Below the pieces are notes generated by a model. It was not told the DNA's origin. It ran no database searches and saw only the letters and a list, made by a program, of their open reading frames with translations. From Diphasiastrum complanatum (lineage: Eukaryota; Streptophyta; Lycopodiopsida; Lycopodiales; Lycopodiaceae), in the NCBI GenBank assembly GCA_029204225.1, contig CM055114.1:15996064-16060063 (forward strand): DNA of 64,000 nucleotides, in the 5' to 3' direction. Positions 21,583 through 31,880 of this stretch are shown here, piece after piece. Position 1 is the first letter of the stretch. Every line of letters begins with the position of its first letter. A program made the translations under genes and the position numbers.

Positions 21583-21595
21583 GGCTCTGATACCA
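21583..21595 (-). promoter_or_regulatory. iMet primer binding site, family B
   Basis: The minus strand reads TGGTATCAGAGCC next to the LTR left end at 21596. It shows that the LTR at 21596-22396 serves as 5' LTR for the gag fragment on its left. Confidence 0.92.
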
Positions 21596-22396
21596 TGACA
21601 AAATTTCCAAAATTCACACGTGTTGGAAATTTCCACAAGAGTGACTGATCTTAATTAAGCTTTGTGATTGGCACTATAACCTAATTGTAGATTGATCAAC
21701 AAGATCTAGTTCAGAAGAAATGGCTAATTCACAATCTAGCATGCTAATCAACAAAATATAATAGCAATGAATCAAAGAATGAATAAAAGTACAAGATTTC
21801 AGTGTATGAGCATTAGCCTCAACACGAGTTAGAGAGAGAGAGAGAGAGCTAGAGAGATAACAAGCAATATTTGTTTAGATCCAAAATGGCATGAGATAGC
21901 TACAAAACTTTGGTTCTTCATCATTGATTGTGTGGAGAGCTACACATATTTATGGAGTTTGAGGTAGCTCAAGGTAGAACCACATCTATCCATTCCAAAA
22001 TGACATCTAAAGTGACATTTAGAGTCTATGTGACATTTGTCACTTGTCATGCATGAAATTCTACCAACTTTTTACAAGTGTACTAGTTCTAACTAGAAAT
22101 GTCCAAATCATCATGCATGTGATCATTACACTTTGTGCATGCCTTGCATGTCACTATGGATCACTTACAATTAATGCATGTGAATTGCTACGAGTTTCTA
22201 CAAGCACAATCATGCTAATTCTATGTCTACAAACTATATGCAAGTTGCATTTATCAAACTAGATAATACATAACCATGTAGCTCGAGTTCTATGTAGGCC
22301 AAACTTGGCATTTTGCATTGATGAGCTACATACTTGCATGGTACAACATTTGTAGCAAGACAAGAAATCAATATGAATTGTTTTTCAATTATAACA
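21596..22396 (-). mobile_element. Complete LTR of copia family B
   Basis: An 801-bp LTR with minus-strand ends TGTTATAATTG and AAATTTTGTCA. On its left is a primer site (5' LTR role); on its right is CTCCTCCT, that is AGGAGGAG on the minus strand, the polypurine tract of element B (3' LTR role). It carries CACACGTGTT at 21615-21624 and a GA-dinucleotide tract near 21832-21848. It is therefore shared between two internal regions, as expected for a tandem array formed by recombination. Confidence 0.9.
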
Positions 22397-22429
22397 CTCC
22401 TCCTAAAAATGATCTATATTGATTTGAAC

Positions 22430-23856
22430 ATGGATCTTTGTATAACTCCAAGGTTGGCTCTATGCTTGTTGAAGGAACTTTTGCTCAAAGGTTTGGTGAG
22501 CATATCAGCAATGCAAGATTATGTGTCAATGTGCTCCAATCTGATTTCACCTCCAATGAGCTTTTCTCTCATGAAGTGATGTGCAACTTCAATATGCTTG
22601 CTCCTTGCATGGAATATTGGGTTGTTGGCAAGGGCTTGAGCTGAAATGTTGTCACACATGATCATAGGTATATATTCTTCCATAGTTATCTTTATCTCCA
22701 CTAGTAACCTCTTGATCCAAAGCACTTCCTTTGTTGTTGTAATGAGCGCCTTGTAATCAGCTTCACATGATGAGAGTGATACAGTATCTTGCTTTCTGGA
22801 AAGCCAAGATATCAAGTTTCCTCCAAGATATATGACATAAGCACTTGTAGATTTTCGATCTGCTCTATCACTTGCAAAATCCGAATCAGAATACCCAATA
22901 GTAGAAAGATCTTTTCTTTTATACAATAAAGCAAAGTCAAAAGCTGAAGATATATATCTAAGCACTCTCTTGGCCTTTTTCTAATGATAAACTGAAGGAT
23001 TTTGCATAGCTTGGCTCAACTTATGAACACTAAAGCTTATGTCAGGTCTAGTTATTGTGAGCCAAATTAAGGAGCCTATAAGACTTCTAAAAAGTGTGAT
23101 GTCCTCAAAGGAACTTTCATCACCTTTGTTAGAGTCCTTTACATTTTGCTCCATAGGTGTTTGTATACTCTTACAATTCAACATATTGAACTTTTTTAAC
23201 ATGGAAAGAGCATACTTAGATTGACATACAAAAGCTTTATCTTTAAGAAAGTCAATCTCTAATCCTAGAATATAGTGAATTTTTCCAAGATCTTGCATCT
23301 TGGACTCTTTTCCAAGTGCAATCTTGGTTTCCTCAACTAACTTGATACAACTTCCTGTCAAAATGACAACATCAACATAAATAAGAAGGATGACAATATC
23401 TTTATCAAAAAACTTGACATATAAGAAAGCATCATAGTTACTAAGATTAAATCCTAGTGACTCAAGAAAGGTGTTAAGTCGAGAATACCATGACCTTGGA
23501 GCTTGCTTTAATCCATATAAACTTTTGAAGAGCAAGCAAACTTTTCCTTCATCATGGATGAACCCAATAGGTTGATCCATATAGATCTCTTCTTCTAGAT
23601 AGCCATTTAGAAATGCATTAGAAACATCTAGTTGAAGAATTGGCCAATTGAAAAAATGAGCAAGAGCAATTATGATTCTAATTGACACCATCTTTGCAAC
23701 AGGGGCAAAGGTCTCCTCATAATCAAGTCCATATACTTGAGCAAAGCCTTTAGCACAAAGCCTAGTCTTATACTTGTTGATTGTGCCATCTTGAATATAT
23801 TTGACTTGAAAAACCCATTTGCAACCTATGGTATGCTTGTTGGATGGAAGATCCAC
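22430..23856 (-). pseudogene. Copia element B RT and RNase H
   Basis: Frame 22981-23856 gives RT: GCKWVFQVKYIQDGTINKYK, CAKGFAQVYGLDYEETFAPV, QLDVSNAFLNGYLEEEIYM, LKQAPRSWY, and the catalytic box LLIYVDVVILTGS, in which the second Asp of YVDD is Val. It continues with MQDLGKIHYILGLEI and SLIGSLIWLTITRPDIS. After one stop near 22980, frame 22519-22965 holds RNase H: YSDSDFASDRADRKSTSAYV, SSCEADYKAL, CDNISAQALANNPIFHARSK and HIEVAHHFMREK. The RT change alone would abolish polymerisation. Confidence 0.9.
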
Positions 23857-24300
23857 AAGCTCTTGTTGGATGCATATCCAACCACGATTCCTTTAATAGA
23901 ATTAGGATCATCTCTTTTCCTTGTTTCCAAGGGCATATTAACAAAGCAAGTGCAACCAAAAATCTAAGGTGATCTACCTTAGGTTTCTTCTGAAACAAGA
24001 CTTCAAAAGGTGTTTTTCCAGCAAGAGCATTGTGAGGTAATCTATTGCACAAATAGTTTGCACAATTTATAGCTTCACCCCAATATTCAATAGGCAAAGA
24101 AGTTGCTACTTGAATTGCTTTAGCACATTCACATAAAGATCTGTTTTTTTCCTCAGCTACTCCATTTTGGGATGGAGAATAGGCACAAGAAAATTCTCTC
24201 TTTATTCCTTCACGTTCACAATAATTATGAAACTTGTTGGAGATATAGTCACCTCCTCCATCACATCTTAAAGATTTAACTTTGCAAGAAAACTATTTTT
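23857..24300 (-). pseudogene. Copia element B integrase, C-terminal part
   Basis: After a TAG that replaces a Gln codon (VEK-stop-FSCKVKS near 24297) the core continues with LRCDGGGDYISNKF (second catalytic Asp kept) and PSQNGVAEEKNRSLCE (catalytic Glu kept), then YWGEAINCANYLCNRLPHNAL and GKTPFEVLFQKKPKVDHLR. One base is lost after DHLR, so the following residues are out of frame. The linker to RT is mostly deleted; the joint lies near 23860. Confidence 0.85.
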
Positions 24301-25522
24301 CTACATAAGCTTTGAAGATAAGGAAGTGATGAAAAACCATAGCCTTTGAAGAAAGTAGATACAACCAAGTGTATCTAGTAAAGTCATCAATAAAGGTGAC
24401 AAAACATGTTGCACCACCGTTACTTTTAGAAAAGGAAAAATGTACATCTGAATGTATGAGTTCCAATGGATAAGTAGTCTTTATAAAAGACTTTTGATAT
24501 GGCTTTCTGTGTGACTTTGCAATGGCACAAGCCTCACAAGGCTTGAAATTTTTAGAAAGAGATTTCGGAAGACCAATAGCCTTCTCCTTCTTAACCATAG
24601 AAGACATAGATGTAAAGTTAGGATGTCCCAACCTTCTATGCCACAACTCCTCCTTAGATAACAAAGCAACTTCACAAAGGTTTGCATTCTCATAAGAATT
24701 CAACTTAAAAATTCCACCACATCGAGTTCCATCAGCAAGGATCTCATCTTTTCTTTTGATAAAACAAGTATTGGAGTTGAACTTTACATCACAACCATTA
24801 TCAAGAAACTTTCCCACACTAATTAAGTTCTTTGTAAGTTTTGGAATGAAAAGAACATTAGAAAGTGCAAGAACTTTTGAAGAGGCAAGTTTCAATGGAA
24901 TGTTGCCAATTCCTTCTATTGGACACTCATGATCATTAGTTGTGTAAATAGATCTCTTGATTCCTTTGAAAGGTAAGATTGAGTCAAATGACTCCTTTGA
25001 ATAGCACATATGTGAAGAGGCTCCACTGTCTATGTACCAAGCTCCATCTTTCTTGAAAGCTGATGAAGAAAAAATGGACACCATAAGTGATCCTTCTCCA
25101 TCACTTGCAACAGAATCTTCTTCAATCTCTTTGGAGAGATTAGCTTGCTTGAGTTGGTTTTTCTTCTTAAAGCAATTAGAGGCATAGTGCCCCTTTTTGC
25201 CACAGAATAAGCACTTCACTTTCTTCTTCTTGGTTTTTGAGTTAGAGAGATGATTTGTTCCATCCTCTTCACCATCTTGAACTCGACCTTTGGCTTTGTC
25301 TTTGTTGTATGCTTGAGAGAATTGGTTCTTACTCCTTCCTTTCTTCTTGCCTTTGACAAAGAGGGCTTTGTCACTTCCACCATGTTCAAGTTTGTTCATC
25401 CTGGAGAGTTTATAGCTTTGTCTAGATTCTTCAGAAATAAGAATTCCTTGGAGATTTTCTAGATTAGGTAACTCCTCCTTAATAGCAAAAGACTGAACAA
25501 GATTATCATAGTCTTCTCTCAA
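24293..25522 (-). pseudogene. Copia element B gag C-terminus, protease, integrase N-part
   Basis: A 409-codon frame. Residues 1-90 are the GAG C-terminal basic part; CLFCGKKGHYASNC near residue 105 is a canonical knuckle; WYIDSGASSHMC near 165 is an intact protease site; NVLFIPKLTKNLISVGKFLD is the protease-integrase linker; ELWHRRLGHPNFTSM and CEACAIAKSHRKPY are the pre-integrase zinc region; LIHSDVHFSFSKSNGG carries the first catalytic Asp, and FVTFIDDFTRYTWLY follows. It is a close sister of D (15653) and C (35939). Confidence 0.9.
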
Positions 25523-25772
25523 GCTATTCAGTATGACTTGAACTAGCTCAACTTGGTTAATGGTAGCACCAACACAGGAAAGCTCTCTATGTAAACCTTT
25601 AACTCTCAGAACATAGTTAGATGCACTCTCTCACTTCTTTGGAAACTTTGGAAAATCTGATTCCTAAGAGTGAGTATTCTTTGCTTCATAGATGGTCTTT
25701 AGTGCATCCCAAGCTTCTTTGGCTGTAGTCCAAGCTCCTATCTCTCTCAAAATTTCATTAGATACATTCATC
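25523..25772 (-). pseudogene. Copia element B gag, N-terminally truncated
   Basis: The minus strand gives KMNVSNEILREIG and KEAWDALKTIYEAKNT, then a frameshift caused by an 11-base deletion relative to 21266-21282, then LRVKGLHRELSCVGATINQVELVQVILN. The deletion removes one copy of a short direct repeat (TATTC), typical of replication slippage. Sequence before KMNVSNE is replaced at 25772 by an LTR end. Confidence 0.8.
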
Positions 25773-25891
25773 TTCCATTAATAGCCGGGCTTTACATGCC
25801 GGTTTTTATACAAAATTGTGAAAATTGCTCTAAAAATAGCCCGATTTTTTGTGCAAAAATATCGGCTAACGTTGGCGACTTTACTAGGGAC
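25773..25891 (+). mobile_element. Gypsy LTR end (U5) and primer-site-like sequence
   Basis: Positions 25773-25871 match 44050-44148 (about 100 bases from CCATTA to GGCTAAC). Here the LTR end is followed at 25872-25891 by TTGGCGACTTTACTAGGGAC, which resembles the TTGGCGACTCTGCTGGGGAC type of leader seen after some plant gypsy LTRs. The rest of the LTR is absent on the left, where copia gag abuts. Confidence 0.55.
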
Positions 25892-26499
25892 TGTGGTCCC
25901 CACACGAACGAACTCAAAATGCTCTTGATGGTGAGTTAAGTGTAGTGGGCTCAACACGCTTGCTGGGTGATGCTAACCACAAGGATCTTGTATGGTGACT
26001 TTAATTGCTCTCTTCCCAAAGGCCATTGTTTGAGCCCTTAGGATCCATCTGCAACTGGTTGGTCTCCCAACCCATCATATTCAAGGCATGCCCGTCTCAG
26101 ACACATGTATAAAGGGATATGCAAATGCATTTTTGAGTGATTAAGCATGGATGCAGGTTACCAGTGCTGTGTCTAATATTGCGTGATTGCGGTGTGCATG
26201 TGCATTGCAGCTTCAAAAAGGTCTCATAGACCAAAGCCTAGATTTGCTCTTGTAAACACCATCGATCTAAATGAGATGTTCCTAGCCTGAATCCAAAGTG
26301 CATAAAAATGATCTAGCAATGTGAACTGGTTTTTTTATTTTTTTCATAGTGCATTCTTACATAACTCAGTCCTTCGATGTTTCAACTTCCCTGTGTAAAG
26401 GGGGTCATTCTCGGCCACATCTACCAATATTGGGTCAGCCCCTTCTAGAAATTGAAAGTAGAACATCTCGTTCAATGTCTTGTGTTCTTTGGCGATACC
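25892..26499. other. No recognisable gene; possible gypsy leader
   Basis: Sequence after the primer-like site. No coding motif. It lies between a plus-strand LTR end and a minus-strand gypsy ORF, so it may contain the lost 3' end of the latter. Confidence 0.35.
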
Positions 26500-27334
26500 G
26501 CAAATATAGGGCTAGATCGGCTCCTGGTTCCATCGTTTCATTTGGGTTGTACCACCATTTGGTGAGGTGGATCTTTGTCGGTTTTGTTTTAGGGCCCCAA
26601 GGTTGAAGCAACCACTTTTGTAGGTAATGGGCATAATGACCAGCTAGCCGAACAAGCTCATCTTTGTGGTGTGCGGCAGTGATAGAGAATTTGCATAAGC
26701 TTTCACAAGCATCCTTGTAGTCCTCAAAACTGCCAGGGATGAGTGGTTACTTAAACCAGAGATGGGAGCTGGTAGATGGTCAATGGGTTGGTCGTGAAGT
26801 GCAAATTTCATCGGCGGCAAGTATAAAATGTAGGCGTCAAAATTTCTAAAGAATTTGGCATCTGAGAGAATTTCCTTTCCCTGCATGGGGTAGGCTGGTA
26901 GTGAGATCCATGAACTGGTGATGTTAGATTGCCTTTTTTTTTTCTCCTTCTGTTGGTACTCATGCAACTATCGGGCTATCATGGTTGTGGTGGTTTCCGT
27001 GGCGGCCAATTCGATTTTTAAGTTGGCAATGACCTTCTCTTGTCCCTTGAACTCTTCGTCATATCTTACTTTCCTCCGATCGCTCATGTCCTTGAGTTCG
27101 GTGTATTTCTGCTTCCATATATCTCGTTCCCCCTAGGCACTGTTGAAGTATAGTAGCATGTTTCTATCTTTTGAGTTCTTCTTGCAGCCCTTGTTTTTCT
27201 GTTTTTGTCCACTATCATTCTTCTAGCATGAATTTTGCCAATTTTTTGTGTTGCTCCACTGGCCGTTGGTTGCTAGGTGGTTGTGACCCTTCAGCACTTG
27301 GTTCATTTAATGCGTCCATTTCCTGTTACAAAAT
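26500..27334 (-). pseudogene. Terminal ORF of gypsy element, unknown function (copy 3)
   Basis: From ATG at about 27334 the minus strand reads MDALNEPSAEGSQPPSNQ, a helical Lys/Glu-rich region with stops, then at 26960-26760 ILSDAKFFRNFDAYILYLPP and MKFALHDQPIDHLPAPISGL. After a frame change come FEDYKDACESLCKFSITAAH, KDELVRLAGHYAHYLQKW and LTKWWYNPNETMEPG. Order and pattern (YVP or YLPP, then an aromatic-Asp-x3-Ala-Cys/Leu helix, then a charged helix ending in Trp) parallel copies 1 and 2, though similarity is weak. Its place directly after integrase and the extra RNase H supports the same role. Confidence 0.5.
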
Positions 27335-27459
27335 TGTGTGAATACATGCAGTCATAGTTTCTCAATCTGCCAGATGCATTAATCCTTGTATTAGATCGTA
27401 GTGGTATTAGCTAAAACAGGTCCCTAGTAGTCTGCAGCTCATTGTCTGCCGCAATTGTA

Positions 27460-28012
27460 TTAACAATCAGGATTTTTCAGGTCCACTTGTTTTATCAACT
27501 TCTTGATCCAATGTAGGCCGTACCAGGTTTGGGATCTTAATACCATCCATAGTTCTGATGCCGTGGTCAGATGGCTTGTGCCCACTGGGCACAGATCGCA
27601 ATGCCAATAATGATCGTAATCATAAGCCAAGTTTGCTAAGCTGTCTGCACGGTAGTTTTGATCTCTTGGAACATGCATCCATTCTATCAGAAGGAAGTTC
27701 TTTGAGTTCTCGGATGGACGCGATGTCCCGGATCTGATACATCCCGGTCATATTTCAGATTAGGAGCTGAGAATCGTCCACGATTCTTAGAGTGTTTATG
27801 ATAGGTGTGAACTTGATTGCCATGTGTAGGCCGGACATGAGGGCTTTGTATTCGATAGCATTATTGGTGAATCCTGCCCCAAGCAAAATGCCTATGCTTG
27901 CCAGTTCGATTCCATTAGGATCACGTAACGTGGCTCCTATGGCGCCCTCTTTGTGAGAGTGCCAACATACTCCATTATATACAGGAACAATGTCGATTTT
28001 GTTGGTCACCAC
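27460..28012 (-). pseudogene. Archaeal-type RNase H of gypsy element
   Basis: Two frames form one RNase H of the RVT_3 type. Frame 27755-28012: PVYNGVCWHSHKEGAIGATL, GIELASIGILLGAGFTNNAIEYKALMSGL (catalytic Glu in NNAIEYKAL) and TLRIVDDSQLLI (the catalytic Asp of the D-S-Q-L motif). The first Asp, normally in a FDGA/FDGS motif, reads YNGV, so it is lost. Frame 27460-27678: HVPRDQNYRADSLANLAYDY, the usual end with the last catalytic Asp. Archaeal-type RNase H is an added domain in Tat-related gypsy elements. Here it follows integrase rather than preceding it. Confidence 0.82.
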
Positions 28013-28059
28013 CTGAAAAATGAGAGAGAGAAGTGGGGAGTGTATTATACACTGTACAA

Positions 28060-28607
28060 TTTTTGACTTGCTAACTTCGGTAGGTTTTGATCTTGTTGAT
28101 ATTGACCCGATACTTAAACACCTCGCCGTTCAACTCAGCTAATTTTGCGGTGTTATTCTCGTACAACTTTTGGATCACGTAAGGGCCATTCCATCTGGGG
28201 CCCAACTTCTGAGGCATTAATTCATGCCTTGCGTCATAGAATAGTACTAACTGACCTTGGGTGAAGTGGTAGTCTCATAAGTTCCGATCATGGACTTCTT
28301 TCATCCGTCATTTGTGAGCCTCCTGGTAGTTTAATGCAGTTATCTTGTGTTCATCCAGATCTTGCAAAGTGTTCAGTCTTTGTTGGATGGACTCTTTCCC
28401 TCCCAGGTCATGTTTCATGGCAAATCATAGGGATGGTAGTTCCACCTCAATAGGCAGAACACATTCCTACCCATACACTAAGAAAAATGGAGTATGATTG
28501 GTGCTAGCTTTGTATGTGGTATTGTATGCCCATAGGGCAGAGTATAGTTTCTTATCCCCATCTCATTGGCCTTCTGACACAGCAAGGATGGTGATGGTAT
28601 GTCACAA
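28060..28607 (-). pseudogene. Gypsy integrase C-terminal part
   Basis: The minus strand reads KKLYSALWAYNTTYKAST, TPFFLVYG, ECVLPIEVELPSL, a helical linker RMKEVHDRNL, and the C-terminal domain FTQGQLVLFYDARHELMPQK, LGPRWNGPYVIQKLYENNTA, KLAELNGEVFKYRVNINKIK. Several stops interrupt it. The core with the catalytic triad is cut off at 28607. It is the 5' neighbour of the RNase H at 27460-28012 on the same strand, 48 bases away. Confidence 0.85.
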
Positions 28608-29386
28608 AAGGTTCATCTGCAAAGCCATCATAGCCCGATCTTGGAAAAATCAAGTCAGATCCATCAAAATCCGGCAAGATCAGAGGACATCCAACAACAA
28701 CCAATAAGATCCAAGTAGGATCCAGATCTAGATAGGATCATCAAGGAAGAAGAGCATCACTAAAACTGATGAATCAACTACCAATATTCTATCAGAACTT
28801 CTAGAGAACTACCTATAGACAAATCCAACCTGGATGCAATGGAACGCCAATTTATAGAAGTTAAGGATTAAAGAATCTCGAGATCTCGTCAAAAAACATT
28901 AAAAAAAACCACTTTTTTCATGATGTTTGGAGATCTCTTGGGAGTTAACTCTTGAAACTTTGACAGCCACCACCAGATCTGACTCAAATGCATGTATGAA
29001 AATCTCTGTGAGAGTTACTGATGAAAAAATCTTTAAATTTGAGTGTTTGCAAGAGTTCAAAAGGGCAAAATCTTTAGAACCTTCGTTGAGCATCAAGATC
29101 AGCAAACCAACCTTTGCAAGGGGCATAAATAAAATCAGAACAATGAAATTAGTCTATCTATAGGGTCTGACCTTGAAAATACAACATCTAGAGCAAGTTG
29201 TGTGAGAGATCACTCCTGTGAGAGTTGAACCCTCGCAGAACCTTTGCAGGAGCAGTCAAATCGCCTTCTAAACCTTCATAGACTTCTCTGAAGTCTTAGA
29301 ATATTTTGAAGAAGGTCCTTGCAAAAATTTGGTTGGAACTTAGCTGGGGAAAGTGCATTTCAACTAATACTCACTCTAATTTCTAC
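28608..29386. other. Unassigned, with repeated short words
   Basis: No family motif. The words GTGAGAGTT and GATCTGA recur (around 29008, 29200, 29216), which suggests an old LTR or promoter region. It ends at the TATA box of the next feature. Confidence 0.4.
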
Positions 29387-29394
29387 TATATAAG
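29387..29394 (+). promoter_or_regulatory. TATA box upstream of unidentified ORF
   Basis: TATATAAG in the context CTACTATATAAGAGCG is a strong plant TATA box. The first ATG of the ORF lies 283 bases downstream, leaving a pyrimidine-rich leader. This could be the promoter of an element LTR; no LTR ends were identified. Confidence 0.5.
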
Positions 29395-29676
29395 AGCGTA
29401 ATCTGAGTCATTTGTCACTTTACCTAGCGAAGCTCTACCAAAATTTCAAGCAAAATTTCCAAGTTCTCCATTCGCTACCAAACTTCCTACCGACCATCAT
29501 CTGCACTCACCGATCTCAGATCTACGCTTAGAAACATCATTGCCACCATTTTCACAAAGCAAAACCATCTTTCGATTTCTATAATTTTTCACTTTTGAAC
29601 CTTTTTATTGTTTCTACAGTTTTTGTTTCTTTTTCCAACTTCTCTCTGTTAACAGAATTAACCTCACACCGCTAAT

Positions 29677-31505
29677 ATGGCCTCCTCTTCCTCCTCTCTG
29701 GTTCCTTGATCCTAACTTGGCTTCAAACTACTGGCCCTCTTCTTCAAGCAATGGGATTTTTTCTGGCACTATTCTCCTCTGACATCAACATGGGGCTAGC
29801 TCTCCATGCCTATACAACGTGGGATGCACAGAAGTCGCATTTCCACATCTTGCATCAGAGTACCACCACGTACAAGGTACAAGTAAATGCTAACTCCATG
29901 GTCACCGTCAACATTGTGTCCGGTGATCATCAATCTATCTCCCACTGCCAAGTCAAAAGCCTGATCAAGGGCTATCATGGACCCAGTAATACAGGCCGCT
30001 GCACATTTGCTGAGAACAACTTTCTAGTTGTCTCAACATTTCACAAGGATCGCATCCAATCCAAGCTGCTCAGTCAGATTGTGAAATCTTTAATGGAATT
30101 TCCAAGCCCCTCAGTACTTCCATACGACTGGCATACCTTCCTGCTCCACGACCTTTCCATTGTCATCGAACCTAACACGCACGATCGCATCATAGCAGGT
30201 CCTCTACTGTGTAACTTTGCATGTGCGCTTCTCGAGGAGAAGGTGTGCGGGTTTAACCGATCCTGTGTTCTGTCTGCCTCCATCCCACACACTTCATTGT
30301 ACCCACCTTCTAACACCTCCACCTCCCATTAATCTATAGTTACCGACACAATGGTTACCACATGCATGCGTGGTGCCACCCCTTTCTCATCTAGTCCCCC
30401 TACCTCTAGACACCACACTGCACCTCCACAACTAACCACCCCCGCTTCCGCCACCACAACTTTTTCTTTTGCTCAACCATCCACTTCTACTACCACAACT
30501 GTTCCTCCTCTTATTGTTCCTACAACTTCTGACTCTATTCCCACATCTTCCACACCTTCCCTCGTCATTCTCGTTTCATCTCCAGCTTCCATTACCATCA
30601 CTTCTTCCATTCCCCTTGCTATGGCCACTACCACGGTTTCTACTCCACCTATCGCCATCAACCCTCTTGATTCCCAATTGTACCCTGGCACCCTAGCATG
30701 GCTCAACCAAAACAACTTCACACCTCCTACCTCTCTTACATCTCCATCCATCTTCCAAACCACCCTCCAATTTCCCTATGTTTCTCCCATTCTTCAATTT
30801 GGACAATCCATCCTCACCCGCTTGCCGCAATCGCTTTTTTCACATCTCCCACCTCTCCAGTAAGGGTTGTCGAGGACGACAAACCTATGCTCGATGATGC
30901 ATTTGTACATATAGTGTTTATACCATCGCCAGATCATGCTGACCCCACCGCACATGATGGCAGAAAATCTCCGAAGAAATTAGTTGAAGATGATGATGAC
31001 ACAGTACAGGTTGTAGGGGCCACCACACAACAAGCCCCTACTAGCACCAGCGTACCGGCTACTTCCACGGATCTCATATTGCCCTACCAAGCCTTGGGGA
31101 CTTATATCCAAGATGCGGTAGCAGCCAAAACCTCATTGGACAGCTAGATACTACTACTGACAACCAATAACACCCCGAAAATCATGAAGCTGCAGCAAGA
31201 GTTGATGATAGCTTAGCAACACGAGAGCACCGAGAGATCATAAAGCTGCAACAAAAGGAAGACGGCCTCAATCAGTACATCCAGAGCCTCTTTAAAACAC
31301 TTACGGATGCTTCAACAAAGGTGCAAGAGCTTCAATTTGAAGCATCCCAAAGGCTTGCCCCCCTCTAGGCGCAACTCCAGATATACGAAGTTGAAAATAC
31401 ACGTCTAGGAGCGGAGGTGCAAGTGCTACAAAGTTATTTCAATTTATACATGCATAATTATAACTCTGAGAATCATGATGATGAGGAGCAAACATTGTAT
31501 TAGTG
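29677..31505 (+). pseudogene. Unidentified ORF, Pro/Ser/Thr-rich middle and coiled-coil end
   Basis: I do not recognise this gene. It starts with ATG at 29677 (MASSSSSLVP), shifts frame, then is open to 30332 for about 208 codons with protein-like composition (HILHQSTTTYKVQVNANSMV, DRIQSKLLSQIVKSLMEFPS, LCNFACALLEEKVCGF). 30351-30860 is Ser/Thr/Pro-rich with low complexity. After another shift 30860-31147 is acidic (PVRVVEDDKPMLDDAFVHIV, KLVEDDDDTVQVVG). From 31150 to 31505 a helical part follows (LQQKEDGLNQYIQSLF, KVQELQFEASQRL, YEVENTRLGAEVQVLQSYF), ending EEQTLY and TAG. The last 24 codons lie in repeat Y and recur on the minus strand near 46010-46078. This is probably an extra ORF of an LTR element; a host gene remnant is less likely. 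Confidence 0.5.
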
Positions 31506-31880
31506 ATGATGGAGGTAGTAACTAGGTACATGGTTGAGGCACACAACTTTGTTGTTGCCAGTTGGGCCCGATTGGCCGGAATGCTCTCAAGGATCTGCCT
31601 TGGCCCTTGAGGTATAAAGTCGCAAGGCTGGTGTTAGGCGGCAGGCCTACCAGCCAACCGGGATAGGAGATGATTAGATTCCACTCGCTCGCCAACGTCG
31701 CCATTGGAATAATGTTCTAACAAACTTCAGTGGCATAACGATTCCAACATTATAACATAGATAACAATAACAATAACAATAACAAGCTGATATTTATATC
31801 TACAAGGCCCAGAAAAAAAACTGAAGGGAAGACCAAGAAAGTCAAATATCACAACATGAACTAACTAAGTAAGCTTGACT
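31432..31880 (-). repeat. Dispersed repeat module Y, copy 2 (inverted)
   Basis: It matches 45655-46155 and 1-332 in reverse orientation, including the (AAC/AAT) run at 31765-31785, the TATA-like region TATTTATATC and the GGCAGGCCTACCAGCC palindrome. The right boundary is CATGAACTAACTA at about 31870-31880; the left boundary is TATTTCAATTTA near 31432. On the minus strand the order is TATA-like site, probable LTR end (TTAGAACA), then a TGGCGACGTTGGCGAGCG block that could be a primer site. Confidence 0.78.

Larger units (their letters stand above)
22397..25772 (-). mobile_element. Copia element B internal region
   Basis: From right to left: truncated gag (25523-25772), gag C-terminus, zinc knuckle, protease and integrase start (24293-25522), integrase remainder (23857-24300), RT and RNase H (22430-23856), polypurine tract, 3' LTR. 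The gag N-terminus is missing at 25772, where an unrelated LTR end begins. About a hundred codons between integrase and RT are deleted. Order and motifs are those of plant Ty1/copia. Confidence 0.9.

Noticed and set aside
30351-30863. Secreted or wall Ser/Thr/Pro-rich protein gene
   Set aside because: No signal peptide or hydroxyproline-type repeat; the stretch is better read as the low-complexity middle of the unidentified ORF.
26500-31505. Endogenous pararetrovirus (caulimovirid) remnant
   Set aside because: The RNase H and integrase pieces are gypsy type with an integrase, which plant pararetroviruses lack; no movement or coat protein motif is seen.
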